From Theobroma cacao (Eukaryota > Streptophyta > Magnoliopsida > Malvales > Malvaceae), in the NCBI RefSeq assembly GCF_000208745.1, contig NC_030850.1, positions 1,901,884 to 1,965,883 on the forward strand: 64,000 bases of DNA, read 5' to 3'. The notes beneath the pieces are model-generated. The model worked only from the letters and a program-made list of their open reading frames with translations. It was not told the origin of the DNA and did not search any database. Positions 22,101-34,438 of the stretch are shown here, piece after piece (position 1 is the first letter of the stretch; each line of letters begins with the position of its first letter). Made by a program: the position numbers and the translations under genes.

Positions 22101-25100
22101 TAATAATAAATTATCACGTGATAAGTTCATTATTTCTTTACATATGATGATAAAAAATCTCACATCACTTCAATTATTATCAATTCATTTTAAATTTGAT
22201 ATTCGTCTTAAAGATTTAACATAAACTATATATACTTTAATTGATTCGTAATATCTTTAAATCTTTAGTTTAAAAAAACACACTCAAAATATCATCCAAG
22301 ATTACTTGTTTTGTGAGTGAGGGAGTCAGTTTGTATAAACCTTGTTAAATCTGTCTCATTTTCTCCTTTCCTATTCTACCTTTGGAATCTACTTTTCTTT
22401 AACGAGCGAGAATACCTTTACAAATTTCCAGTTCAAAATTGCTCACATGTCATCGGGTATTCACTAGAAAAGTCAAAATAAAGTTGAGAAAAATATATTA
22501 AAAACTGTTAGAACTTTGAACTTCATTTATTAATGGAAGGCACGGTTGGCAACTCGTTAATGGTATTATTATACTACCATACAAAGCAAAAGGGAGAGAG
22601 GGGGGGAGCAAAAGAAAGTAATACATATATTAGTAATACAAAAAAATCCAAACCTCTACGAAACATACGACTTTTGGAATAACGCGTACCAGGTAAATTG
22701 TACCGTCAATAACTAGCAAACAGACAAAGCTTGAGAGTTGAGAGGATTATAATATTGGGATCGCCGCTTTAAGCTGACTTTCTTTTCCTTCATCCATCAT
22801 CTGCTGTCGGTGATAAACAGTGCTGCCGCAGCTATGATCAACACAAATATATATATATTGTGTAGATCCACAGTAAAGAAAGGTGAAAGAAAGAAAAAAG
22901 GTATAATTGAAAAGTTATAGACATGGACGTTCGACTCTTTAAATACATATATAATTTTAGAAAAATTGAAGATATTGAAATCGGATACATAAATATACTC
23001 TATATATAAATATATATATATATATAGAGAGAGAGACAGAGACAGAGACAGAGACAGAGAGAGATAAAACATAGTTTTCAAAATAATAAAGAAGTCGCAG
23101 GGCCGACAGAAGAAGAGTAATGTCAATCAGTGGAAAAGGATCGCATGGGGTTCGATTTTTTTGGAAACAAGAGGAAAGAAAATGAGAGGGAAAGAACGCT
23201 AGGGTCACCCTTATAATTGGAAGGTGTGTATGGACTTGAGGGAGTTTGTCATGTGTATAGCACATGCTTCCTTCGGTTTTAAATATTTTGCTTCAATGAA
23301 ACTCTAATAATGGAAAGAGGAAGCATTTCCCATCATTTCTGTTAATAAAGGGCAAAATAACTTATTTGAGGAGCATGTGAGGTGCACATGCTATTCAATG
23401 ATATACAGTGGAGGATGTTTCCTCCCTTCTTTTCTTTTTCTTTTTCTTTTTTTTTCTCCATTTTCCCCTCTTTAATCTAATTTCTCTTAATCTTCACATA
23501 AACCTCCATGGTTCCTCTTTTTAATTTTGGTTTGCTAAGAGGAAAAGGCTTTCATTAAAGAACACTATCATTGCTGGTACAAGAGTAGCTTGTTAAACGA
23601 AAGCATTCTTGCCTATAGGGTTTTGGTTTTAATAATAGTAGAAACCTCATGTATACAAGTAAATGGTAAGATGCCTTTAACTATTCTTATCCCAAGTTTT
23701 ATATTAAAATCAATGGTATAAAATATACTCAATTTTTAAACACGTGCTTTTTTTTTTAAAATGTAAAGTGATTTACATACAATTTGATTATCACTATTGA
23801 ATAATTTTTTTCAAGCAATGTTGATGAATTCATTTTTTTTTTCAAGAGTAATTTAATTTATACGTTTGAATATATTAAATATAATTATGCATAGTTGCAT
23901 TCAAACTTTAAATATGATTTTTCCACTTATATCATATAAGAAAAAATAGAAATTATTATTATTATTATTTTTATTATATATATATATATGGAAGATGGTG
24001 GATCCAAATCTATGGCCAAAACTAGAAGCCTTTTTCTTTTATATCTAAGCAACAAGGGGAGCCCCTGTCTGGACCTCATATTGTCACACGATCACAAGTT
24101 AGATACGGAGAGATGGAAGGGCAAAATGTGTAGTTAGGGAAGCACTTTCCACCAATTTCTAGTTTCCATGTCCCTATCCATTAATGAACACCATAATCTT
24201 TCCAACAATGGGACCCATCTTTTTTCCCTCTATGTCTTGCTAGGTGGCACTGTATGGACCCACCTCATTTCAGCTACGTGGCATCTTCATTTTTGTTCTC
24301 TCTCACCCGCCGATTAAGTGTTGAAGCAGATCTGGCCGTACAATAAGGTGATGTGTCCTTATTTTATATTTATATATTTTTTACATTAATTTTAGTTAAT
24401 TGAATTGCCCCAGTGCCTTTAACCATGAGACACGAATAGCCACAGGTAGGCCTCTGCATTAAATGCTCCACGGAATATCAGGATCAAATCAGAGAAAAAA
24501 AAATCAGTGCTCCAATAAGAGAAATGAAGCCATCAAAATCAAGAGTTTGGGTTTTGATTGTCTCATCAAAATTAAGCCAAATGTTATCGAAGAAGGTAAA
24601 TGAGGGAAATAAATGGTTGAGGATATGCAACAAAAAGGCTGATAAACATGGATCATGCTTCCACTAAACATGCAAATCCTTAGATTCAAAGGCAATGTGC
24701 TGTGCTGGAGCTTTCCTAGACCTGGATGGCTCAACCAAATCGTTGGTATGTCATTGTAAGATCTTGGAAGGAAAACCCAAGTTAAATAATCTGTCCTTTG
24801 TTGGTTGTCACAGTAAAAAAAACTAAGTCATAAATTAGCAGATCTTGGCAAATTCTTCAAAGTTTTACCACATTTAAATTAGCAGATCTTGATTTCAATA
24901 GTGAAAGCATACCAAAATTTGAACATAAGATATAAAAGTATTCGTATATTCTCTATAAAGATTTGATATGGTATACCCTGTTTGAGACCCCATTAAAGTA
25001 AAATACTAAACAGTTTGTGTCAAAGAAAGAGGAGAATGAGAGCGGCAAGTTCAAAAATGGAAGAAAGAAATGTGAAGGCAAAGACTAAATTAATGGTTCA

Positions 25101-25281
25101 AAAACCTTTTGCCTCAGCTTCCTAGCAGCACCCTTTTTTCAGCCAACGTGGGTTCAAAGGACACACAGTAGAAATCATTGATGTGTCCCCCTCCCCAGTC
25201 TGAAAAAAAGGTTAAAACCCGCAATCTAACTCTCCCAACTCTTCCTAATTTGTAATATCCTCTTCCCTTCCCACCACGAAG
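19178..25281. other. Intergenic region between RING ligase and GATL
   Basis: Six kb without a supported gene. It contains scattered short frames (for example 20089-20328 on -, 21380-21616 on +, 24504-24734 on -) with no motifs, and simple repeats near 23.0 and 23.98 kb. The last few hundred bases should include the GATL promoter. Confidence 0.5.
23001..23063. repeat. Compound microsatellite (TA)n-(GA)n-(GACAGA)n
   Basis: A TA run passes directly into GA repeats and then several GACAGA units. The Leu/Ser/Tyr-rich reading frames across it are artefacts of the repeat. Confidence 0.9.
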
Positions 25282-26346
25282 ATGTCCAAACTTGCACTAT
25301 TCCCACCACATCACCTTCACCGACACCATCTCCTCCTCCTATTCTTCCTCCTCGCCTCGGCCACCAATGCTGCCGCTACTACCGCTTACCATAGATTCAA
25401 AGAAGCCCCGCAATTTTATAACTCTCCGAGCTGCCGCTCCCTTGACAGTAGTGGCGCCAGCGATATGTGCTCCGATGAAGGTGTTCACGTGGCAATGACC
25501 CTAGACGCGGCCTACTTACGTGGTTCAATGGCTGCCATTCTCTCCGTCCTTCAGCACTCTTCCTGCCCTCAAAACATCCTCTTCCACTTCATTGCCTCCT
25601 CCACCGCCAACCACCACCACCTCCGTCACAAAATCTCCCACTCCTTCCCTTCCCTTAAATTCCAAATCTACCCTTACGCCTCCTCTGCCGTCTCAGGCCT
25701 CATTTCCACCTCCATCCGCTCGGCACTCGACTGCCCTCTCAACTACGCCCGCAACTACCTCGCCAACATCCTCCCTCCATGTCTCCGCCGCGTCGTTTAC
25801 TTAGACTCCGACCTCGTCCTCGTCGATGACATTGCTAAACTCGCCGCAACTCCACTTGGAGACAACTCGGTTTTAGCTGCACCCGAGTACTGCAACGCCA
25901 ACTTCACTTCCTACTTCACCCCAACCTTCTGGTCCAACCCTACATTGTCTTTAACATTTGCTGGAAGAAAAGCTTGTTATTTTAACACCGGGGTGATGGT
26001 GATAGACATGCAAAGATGGCGTGAAGGAGATTACACTACAAAGATAATTGAATGGATGGAGCTTCAAAAGAGAATGAGGATCTATGAGTTGGGGTCTTTG
26101 CCACCGTTTTTACTTGTCTTTGCAGGAAACATAGCCCCTGTTGATCACAGATGGAACCAACATGGACTCGGAGGCGATAATTATAGAGGATTATGTAGGG
26201 ATTTGCATCCTGGTCCTGTTAGTTTGTTGCATTGGAGTGGGAAAGGGAAGCCTTGGGTGAGACTAGATGCCAACAGGCCTTGCCCTTTGGATGCTTTATG
26301 GGCTCCTTATGATCTGATGCAAGCACCCTTTGCTTTGGAGTCTTAG
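25282..26346 (+). CDS. GATL2: GATL-type GT8 galacturonosyltransferase-like protein
   Basis: An intronless 354-aa type II or secreted Golgi protein of glycosyltransferase family 8, GAUT-related GATL branch, implicated in pectin or xylan synthesis. The N-terminus is a His/Leu-rich hydrophobic anchor (about 10-32). The GT8 core follows: [14 protein letters not shown] near residue 70, the metal-binding DxD within [11 protein letters not shown] (DSD at 175-177), the conserved [13 protein letters not shown] block, and the C-terminal [12 protein letters not shown] and [11 protein letters not shown] blocks. Length and lack of introns match the GATL family. The FYNSPSCRS and [14 protein letters not shown] ends resemble the GATL2/GATL10 pair more than GATL1/PARVUS. 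Subfamily is from memory and the symbol is tentative. The first half is strongly C-rich at third positions and the second half is not. Confidence 0.93.
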   Translation: MSKLALFPPHHLHRHHLLLLFFLLASATNAAATTAYHRFKEAPQFYNSPSCRSLDSSGASDMCSDEGVHVAMTLDAAYLRGSMAAILSVLQHSSCPQNILFHFIASSTANHHHLRHKISHSFPSLKFQIYPYASSAVSGLISTSIRSALDCPLNYARNYLANILPPCLRRVVYLDSDLVLVDDIAKLAATPLGDNSVLAAPEYCNANFTSYFTPTFWSNPTLSLTFAGRKACYFNTGVMVIDMQRWREGDYTTKIIEWMELQKRMRIYELGSLPPFLLVFAGNIAPVDHRWNQHGLGGDNYRGLCRDLHPGPVSLLHWSGKGKPWVRLDANRPCPLDALWAPYDLMQAPFALES

Positions 26347-26601
26347 AATTTTGGTTTATGTTCTACAATAAACATATATATATTTTTGGCTGGGTCCTTT
26401 TCCCTTTCTGGGCTGAGATTTTTAGCTTCAATGATGCCATAGAACTTAGGAGAACAGAGATCTGAGTGTTAAAATTAAGATCTCTGTGGCAGATGATCAA
26501 GAGAAGGGTGGGGGGAGGTGTTCATAGACTATACAGCAGAGACCATTAACAATCTTACAATCTTTTTTTTTTCCTTTTTTTGATCTATGTATCTGAGAAC
26601 A

Positions 26602-26602
<1 letters not shown>

Positions 26603-26636
<34 letters not shown>
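26603..26636. repeat. (TA)n microsatellite
   Basis: A pure TA run about 260 bp after the GATL stop codon, likely polymorphic. Confidence 0.95.
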
Positions 26637-26640
<4 letters not shown>

Positions 26641-27605
26641 TATCACAGTTACGGCTACTAAACAAGAGAAACAAGATCAAAAAATTTCCATGTTCATCGC
26701 TTTCTTTTCCTTTCTTTTTCCCTCTTATTGCATCGACATCTTTCTCCGATAATAACTTGCAAAAATCCCGGGCATTGATTGTGAAATTTTGAAAACTATA
26801 TGATGTTGGTGCCATGTCTGGTCGAATGGACTGCACCTTGTTTTACTGCACAATTTAAGACACTTTTGAATTTCATACACGTGCAGTAAATGATTTTCCA
26901 TTTGTTTACCTACATGCCCATGATCACTGTAGTTTGTTTTCTTTCTATATTTGAAGAGGAAAGCTTTATCATGGGATACTTTTACAATAGCCATAACTAG
27001 CTTCAATTCATTTACTATATCACTTTAGCTTTTTTTTTTTTTTTCTTGTGTGTGTGTGTTTGTGCTTTCTCTCCTTTTCTTTTGGTGTCCATTGTCCTGC
27101 CAAAGCCTAACATTTACCTTTCATACTTTGACCAAAATGATGATGATTGATGGGCTATTGCTTAGGTTCAAGACTGCCTAAAAAACAAAATACTTGGTAG
27201 CATTTTCCCATGATGATTAGCCGAAGCAAAGGGCTTCATTACATATTACAAGGCTTTTTCCTTGCCGAGGTCATATACCCAAATCTCTATTTACACCGCA
27301 AATTAAGCTGTCATTGTAGAGGAAAAAAATTATGGGGTCCCAACAGACACATGATCAAAGCCTTTAGTTGTTTGTTTGTTTTTTCTTTATTTTTCCATTT
27401 TGCCTTTCATCACATGGCCTAGGGTTTATTCTCCAAAAAAGGCACTAAATTATGTTGATACAAAAATTTGAGGTTGAAGGTGAAATTGAAGATTTGGTGA
27501 CCAAATTACTTAGCAAGAATGAGTTTGGAGCTGCTCTTAAGACTTTTTCAATGATATGAAATCAGTACGATCCTTTGACAGCTAATTGTTGTTAAACATA
27601 TACTT

Positions 27606-27661
27606 AATCATTAGGTACAGTCCAGTCTTTCCAAAAAAAAAAAATCATTAGGTACACTCCA
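27606..27661 (+). mobile_element. A-tailed mini-insertion with 19-bp direct repeats
   Basis: AATCATTAGGTACAGTCCA (27606-27624) and AATCATTAGGTACACTCCA (27643-27661) flank an 18-bp insert ending CTTTCC plus an A run. This is the layout of a target-primed retroposon reduced to its 3' tail. Confidence 0.5.
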
Positions 27662-29731
27662 TTAATTTTGTTCATCTTTTGTTAAGCAAAAGTCACTATA
27701 AAATAAAGGGTTTACTTTGAGATTTTCAATAGATTTTCGACAAAATTTCCCGTTAAAAAAATATTCTCCCTTTTTTTGTGATTTGGGAAAATCTTTTATG
27801 GCATAATATTAATATAATTGTGTCTCAATTAGAGAATGGGAAATAAACAAGTGAGGCAAATCTTGCACTAACCACCATATATGCCAAAATCGCAGTACTT
27901 TGACTAAATAATAATCTCTCTCAGTCCAAAACTCGTTTTGAGGTCCTCCAGAAGCTGTAGTCCACCCCAAAATAAGTAAAAAAATGTACACAAAATTCTG
28001 TTTTACATGGGTACTCCATTTGATCGTACGACAGAAGTATAATCCAATTGACTTCTTTGAAAGGAAAAGCGTTGAGCATTTTGAGTTTTTTGACCTAACC
28101 TTACAGGTTAGAAGCCATTAATTAGGTAGAGTAATCTTTTTTTCCCATAAAAAAAATCACGTGGTTGTGGAATTTCTCTCCCATTTTATCTGGTTTATTG
28201 CAGTACTTGTGGATTTTTGGCTGGCAAATGATTTGTTCTTTTCCTTTTTCTTCCCCCCTCAAAGCTTAAAAATCTATGTTCTGAATTCAATCTCTGACCA
28301 GTCCCAGAACCCACCCAGCCAAGCCTGAGTTGAAAGATTTCTATTGACGTGACAAAGAGCTAAATTGATAGGTCTGATTTGGCCATTTTTAACAAATTAT
28401 TCATGGTAATAAAATAAATTTTACGTTAATTATTGTTATAAATAAAATCTTTAAAAAATAGAACAGTAAACGCGTTATCTTCTTTTCATGTTGATATTAT
28501 TTTGACTTTAAATAAATAAAATAAGGAGTTTTTTTTTTTAATGATTTTCTTGTTTTTAGCAGCTGGAGGCTTTGCTCCCGTCTGATTCCCATTGCCCTCT
28601 TTCTCTTTCTTTCAATAATCCTTTTCCGAAGGAGAGTTTCCTATCTTCCAAACCAGGAATCAGACTTTGGAGCTTCAAGCCACGGAAGTTACAGACTTGT
28701 AGCCCTGGAAACATGGTTAGCTGCCTTGTGCTATGGACCAAATAAATAACAAACTATAAAGCTAGGCGAAGAATTAAGTTTCTGACAGTCTAATTACTAT
28801 GGCCTGCCTATCGATCTCTCTGCATATGGGTTTAAGGGGTCAACTCTTCGGGATTTATAAACTTGATCACTTACAGACTCAACAGTCAACTTATCAAGCT
28901 GTGTATGTAATAAGATCTAACCTAGGAAATATGAACAAGGTGAAGGAAGGGATTATACAATTATATCTGAAATGTGAATTTATTTTAATGTAATCATTGT
29001 TAGCCTGACTTGGTTTTGGTCTTTAGTGGTAACGTGGAACAGACTGACATGAACTAATTAACCAACCAAAAACTTTGAAAGAGGGAAAGGCAAGGCAAAG
29101 ACCAATGGCTAACAGGCCCAAATTAGCCATTATGAAATGAAGGAAACAAATCTTCAAACCTGTTACAATTTTAATTCCATTTTTTCAGTGAAATTCTTAT
29201 GTACATTATTTGAATATTTATGAAATTGCAATCCTGTTTGATTGACAGGTTCGTGCTTCCATGTGAGAAGGAATGAAGGAATCAGAGATGGGGGGCCGGG
29301 CCAAAGCAGAACCCTGACAACTCATTAAAGTATAATGAAGTAAATCACCAATGATCTGAGGGCTTAAGTTTAACCAATTGGTCACTTCATGTTGAAGATT
29401 ACAGCACATGTGATATGTTGGTGTGGCTCCCCGTGATGGATTTCGGACTCAGTCTTTGCAAGTTTATATGAGTTTCAATCTCTTTGCTGAAGGGAGTAGA
29501 TCAAAGGCAATCTAATTTGTGCTAGACTATAAATTTTAATACTCGTTTAAGAATTGTTTGATGTTGATGTTTCAGCTCCTCGTTGGGTATATTTGTGAAT
29601 AAAACATGCTTAAATAGAATTGGTTTTTCATTGTTAATTTAACAAGACAGGATTTGATTTTGATTTTTTTCTTGTTTTTAATGTTGTTGTTTTAGTCTTT
29701 TATTTATATCTATGTATATTATTTAGTAATT

Positions 29732-29790
29732 AGGAGCAATAGAAATTAATTACCCACCTTTCAAAAAAAAAAAAGGAGCAATAGAAATTA
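29732..29790 (+). mobile_element. A-tailed mini-insertion with 17-bp perfect direct repeats
   Basis: AGGAGCAATAGAAATTA occurs at 29732-29748 and again at 29774-29790. Between them are 25 bp reading CACCTTTC followed by about 11 A. Same organisation as the insertion at 27.6 kb. Confidence 0.5.
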
Positions 29791-30392
29791 CTACTTTTCT
29801 TTCTTTGTTCATCTTTTCTTTTCCAAGTGTTCCAAAATTATGGCTTCTTTCTATTTTTGAATACCTATTTTTCTAACTTTTTATATTTTAAAATTATTTT
29901 TATGACTTTTTTTTTTTACTTTTCGGCATTAAAAATTATGGTACATCAAATTTAAAAAATATTAAAATTTTAATATAAAATAAACTTAAAAAATAATTCC
30001 TTGAAAATTAAATAAGAACAAGCAAAATGAGAGGGAAGAGTAATATATATTTAATATTTTTTAATATATTATGCAAAATAGACTAATTTCTATGGTTTAA
30101 GTCTTTTCAATATGGCCCAAGTAAATATATGGGGAGCTAACAGCCGTCCAAATAACGCCCATTTGATGGCCCAAATCTTCGTTTCCACGTTCTTTTTGGA
30201 GGTGGCCGAGAGAAAAATTTATGACCAAAAAAACAAAAGCAAAAAGGAAAAAGAGATTTGTATGAATATTTCATATTCATCATGTGCAAATGTGCCTTAA
30301 CATATATTCAAACATCATAAAACAAGATCACCATTGGAAACCTTAAAATTTGTTGATGGATCAAAAACCAGATCTCCATGAAGAATTAGCTT

Positions 30393-30442
30393 TAACTCTA
30401 TGTCTAATTTTTTTTTTTTGAAAAGTAACTATATGTCTAATT
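30393..30442 (-). mobile_element. A-tailed mini-insertion (opposite orientation) with 17-bp direct repeats
   Basis: TAACTCTATGTCTAATT (30393-30409) and TAACTATATGTCTAATT (30426-30442) flank 16 bp that read CTTTTC plus ten A on the - strand. One mismatch between the repeats. Confidence 0.5.
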
Positions 30443-30702
30443 GACTATATAGAAGACAAAAAAGGAGTCTTGCATGGCCAGTTCTTGAATTATAGCAGAT
30501 TAGCTGATAAAAGATGACTCCATTAAGGTTGTTAATTGACTAATCAAAAACGCCACCAAAAAACAAAAGTTTCAGTTTGATGATTGAAACATGTCGTCCT
30601 ACAAAAGCATGAGCTTACACTGCAACCATATACTAGCAAGGTACGTAGGGGAAGTTCAACTCCAAAGATTTGGGTCATTCAGATGATTATTGCAATGTCC
30701 AA

Positions 30703-33700
30703 TCATGGCACAACTTCTTTACTTGCTTCCATGTAGTCTCCATAGTCTTCTCCGTCACTGCTATTTGTCTTTCTGAAATATTTGTAATAAACGTACTGCA
30801 ATATGATCTGTTTATGCAGAATGTTAAGGTTCAATGGCAGTGTAAGCAAGCAATAACTGTTGGGATGATTGAATTGTCAGGGGAAAAAGTTATGTTTATG
30901 TGAGAAAAATAAGCAAAGGATACAAATAAGTCGAGTGCCACGCAAACTGCAGCATCCAGCAACCATGGCATATTAGCCTTAATGCTTTCCCATTCAGTGG
31001 TTCTCACTAGAATGCTGTGCAGACATTCAAAAGAAGAGCCTGAGACAAGCGAATTGTTGCAGAATGAAGTAAAATATAAATAGACAAGTTTAAAACAGAG
31101 CTAACCTTGCCACATAAGTAGCGTTAGCTATCAGCGCAAAGATGAACATGAGAGGATTCAAGCCCTATGCAATTTCCAGATATCTAGTGAATCAACCTAG
31201 ATGCTTTTAGAAGCAGTAAAAATATATAGTTAAGAGTATTACCTCCACAGTCCCTCTTTTGATCTGGTAAAAAAAAAGAGCAATGATTTGATAAGGAACC
31301 GGAAGAATTGGTAAGAGAGAAATGTATGCAGATTTTGTAATAGCTACTACTTAATTTAGCTCAATGCTTGCTTACATTTAACCATATCTGAGGGATTCGG
31401 CCTCCCATGTATATGGCAGCCATTAGCCATCCCAGCCATTGACCGAAGGCGCTGTGCTCCATACTCTGTTCCTGCGACAGAGACTAATGATTAGAGGTAA
31501 TTTATAGGGGCCAATTTCTGTTGAATATGAGTTAGAATTAACCAGGAAGGATACCTGTAATAGTCTTCTACTAGTAAAACCTGTGCGTGCTTCCATCCAC
31601 GCCTTACTTCCTAGAGGTAAGTTGACAGAGGCAGCTAGAAATGTACCATAACTTGCAGCCTGAAAGATGAATGCTGCCATCACTCATATGAGAAAGCCGA
31701 AACTAAAATAAATCACAGAAAAATGAAATTTAAACTATTAAACATATCAATGTTATTCAACCAGTCTTTCAAGAGAAAAAGTGAAAAAGTTGCAGCATTT
31801 TAATGTTTTCGAATCATCAAATATGCGGGCACAAATCGAAGAATGAGATAGTTCTCTTGTTTCAGCTAGCTACAAAGTCATTTAGCAAGTTGAAGACTCA
31901 CGGCTCTTGGGATTGGCCTAGGTTGGGTACCAGACTTTTTGAATGCAACTGGAGCTGCTTCATCTTCTGATGACGAATCGCTGTCAAGTTCCATAGCTGA
32001 AGGACCACTCTTAGCTACCCTCATATATGTTCGAAAAGGTGAAGTACCACTGCCAGCCAGAGATCTAGCTGACCTGAAACAATGGAATGTCTCAGAGGAA
32101 TTAGCTTTCCTCAATACAAGAATTATGAAATAAATCTTCAACAAAAAAAAAAATGTAAGAAGAAAGTTTATTACGTGTAGTAAAACTCCCCGCGAGGATT
32201 GGCTTTTGGTGAGGGCTTAGGTATGGGAATGCCTGAATCAGCTTTGCCAGGCTTCAAAGGTTTTTTCTCGTCTTCAACCTAACATTACACAACCATATTC
32301 GTGAAACCATGTTTCTCAGAAACAAAATTTGTGGTCTGCAATAAAATCATGTAAAGACCAGAATGTGTTAGGAAAGCAAGATGTATACCATATTGTCAGT
32401 TTTGATCCGTCTACATTTCCACCACCTGTAGACATTATCATAGTATATAGTCTGCAATACTAGAACCAAAGTACTTGTTGTATAGAGCTGACAATGAAAA
32501 CCAGGCAATTAGCTAATAATCATTGTTGTAGTTTAACATGAAATCAAAAATATGTGAGACAATTTTACAAAATTAGCCAAGTTGGTAACTGGATATACTT
32601 CTCATCTTGTTGGCTTCTTTCTAAATCTCTGAACTTATCCTTATGAATCGATTGATGGGTCAATAGGTATTGACTATTTGCTAGCAATTGGCAAACATGC
32701 TTGGGTCTTTCATTTTAATGTGGAATTGGGCTAAAGGTTAGATGAAAGTCCCAATCCAATGCAACCCAAGGTATGGTCATGCATTGAGTGGGCCTCAAGA
32801 GTAGACGTGTCAATATGAACTGGCCTGACTCAATCCGACCAAAGCTTTTGTAGGATGAGAAAATACAAGTTGGGCCGGGATAGTTCCTTTTTACACGAGC
32901 CATTAAAATCTCAACCCAATCTATCCCTTGTAAGCCCATGAGTCAAGTTAGGTCAGTCCATTTTTAAAAAAAATATTTTTTTGAAAAAAAATCATTTTTA
33001 TAATTTTACTGAACAAATTTTCAATCAATAAAATTATTTTACGATTTAATCAATAAATTAAATAATAAAAACATATTACAAACAAATAAATTACACCAAA
33101 TATAAATAAACAAATAAATTACATAAATAAAGTTGAAATCTTTAATACAAACTACCATCTGTTAAACATACGTATATAACTAAATAATAAAAACTTCAAG
33201 ACTCATTTATATCCTCCTCAATCCTTATCCTCAAGCAAAATATTTAAATCTTGTTTAGACAGCAATGATGTCTGAAGGTATGAATCATTATCAATTTATC
33301 ATCTAATATTCATTATTAAAAAAAAAAAGATAACAAGTTTTAATCTAAATTAAAATTATTAATTTGATAAGTAAATATTAAAAAATATAAAATAATCAAT
33401 ACCATTAATAATTAAATTATTAATTTTATATAATTAAATATATAAAATTATTAAATTAATTAAAATTATTAATTTTTTTTATCCATATTGCTTACCTGCC
33501 CAAACCTACCTCAACCCATTGATATGATGGATTGATCCTTTTAAATCCGATTTTAATATAAACTTAAATTTTTAAACTCAACTCAATCTATATTCAATAT
33601 AAAATAAATCGATCCAACGAATCAAGCTCATTTTGACAGGTCTACTCAAGAGAACTTGACCAATAAACCCATGCTGTTGAGTAGGGCCATTTGCCTTTAA

Positions 33701-34438
33701 CCCAAATAGAGGAAAGGCTCATTTATGAAATGAAAAATGTAAACCTACACAGAAGGCGTCAGTAGTATACCAGAGCTGTGTAGAACTGAGTCGGCAACTG
33801 CATCCACAAAATTTAAAAATGAAAAATTTTCAATTGGGACTGATGAATATAAATTTTTCTGAAACTACGGCAGTGGACAAGTTGAAAGAGAGCATCTATG
33901 TTGATAAAAACAAAAGGGTGGTTTTAACCAGAGCCAACCAAAATTTTCCACTTGGCTTCAGGTTTTTGGACCACGAAAGGCACACTAATGCTTTCTATGG
34001 CTCTCCCAATTCAATTTACCAAAGCCTGAAAAAGAAAAAACTCACCGTTGCAGGTTCCAGAAGACATCCAACAAGATTGAACACATCACTGCAACAAATA
34101 AAAAGAAGAAGAATAATCATAAACATAAATAAAAAAACAGGAATCGAACATTCTTTGGGTCATTAAGAAATGAGGGTGATGGTTTTGTGGTTTCGGGGGG
34201 AGAAGAAATCGAACCCAGCAACCCAAGTAAGGAGAAAAAGAAGGGAGACTCCATGGCTGGACTTGGTTTTGAAGTTGGTGATGATTTGAGGGATCTCTGC
34301 AACTCCCCAGCAGACTAGGCTAACTAGCCCAAAAGCGAAAGAGAAATCATCCTTTAGATTGCAAAGACAGTCTTTGAAGTGTCTCTCAACCCATCGAACG
34401 CAGGGCTTGTTTTCCTTCACACAATAAGCGTGAGACAT
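30703..34438 (-). CDS. PQ-loop repeat transporter (YPQ1/SLC66A1-like cationic amino acid exporter)
   Basis: Predicted 381-aa vacuolar or lysosomal seven-helix protein. There are twelve exons on the - strand: 34215-34438, 34046-34088, 33771-33797, 32389-32487, 32175-32278, 31902-32073, 31555-31659, 31376-31471, 31243-31263, 31106-31164, 30924-31014, 30703-30807. All junctions are GT-AG and phases agree. Two PQ-loop signatures are visible: GVAEIPQIITN in exon 1 and MGGRIPQIWLN in exon 8. An acidic Ser-rich loop (DSDSSSEDE) lies between the two halves. Relatives export Lys/Arg/His or cystine from vacuoles. The start is MSHAYC at 34438; 49 in-frame codons upstream look like leader. Exons 3 and 9 are 27 and 21 bp, so automatic predictors may miss them. 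The first donor (GTTCGA) is weak. A recalled close relative is At4g36850. Confidence 0.9.
32802..33644. mobile_element. Nonautonomous hAT element inside intron 3 of the PQ-loop gene
   Basis: The left end TAGACGTGTCAATATGA and the right end read inward, TAGACCTGTCAAAATGA, match at 15 of 17 positions. A perfect 8-bp duplication CTCAAGAG flanks it at 32794-32801 and 33645-33652. An 8-bp duplication with short TIRs defines the hAT superfamily. The 843-bp body is AT-rich and has no transposase frame. The host intron is 1283 bp, so the element makes up two thirds of it. Confidence 0.9.

Larger units (their letters stand above)
26347..30702. other. Intergenic region between GATL and the PQ-loop gene
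   Basis: No supported gene. The stretch contains three short A-tailed insertions flanked by direct repeats (listed separately), the TA run and AT-rich blocks near 29.9-30.06 kb. Confidence 0.55.

Noticed and set aside
22797..23265. Overlapping Leu/Ser/Tyr-rich frames
   Set aside because: They translate the TA/GA/GACAGA microsatellite and have no domain features.
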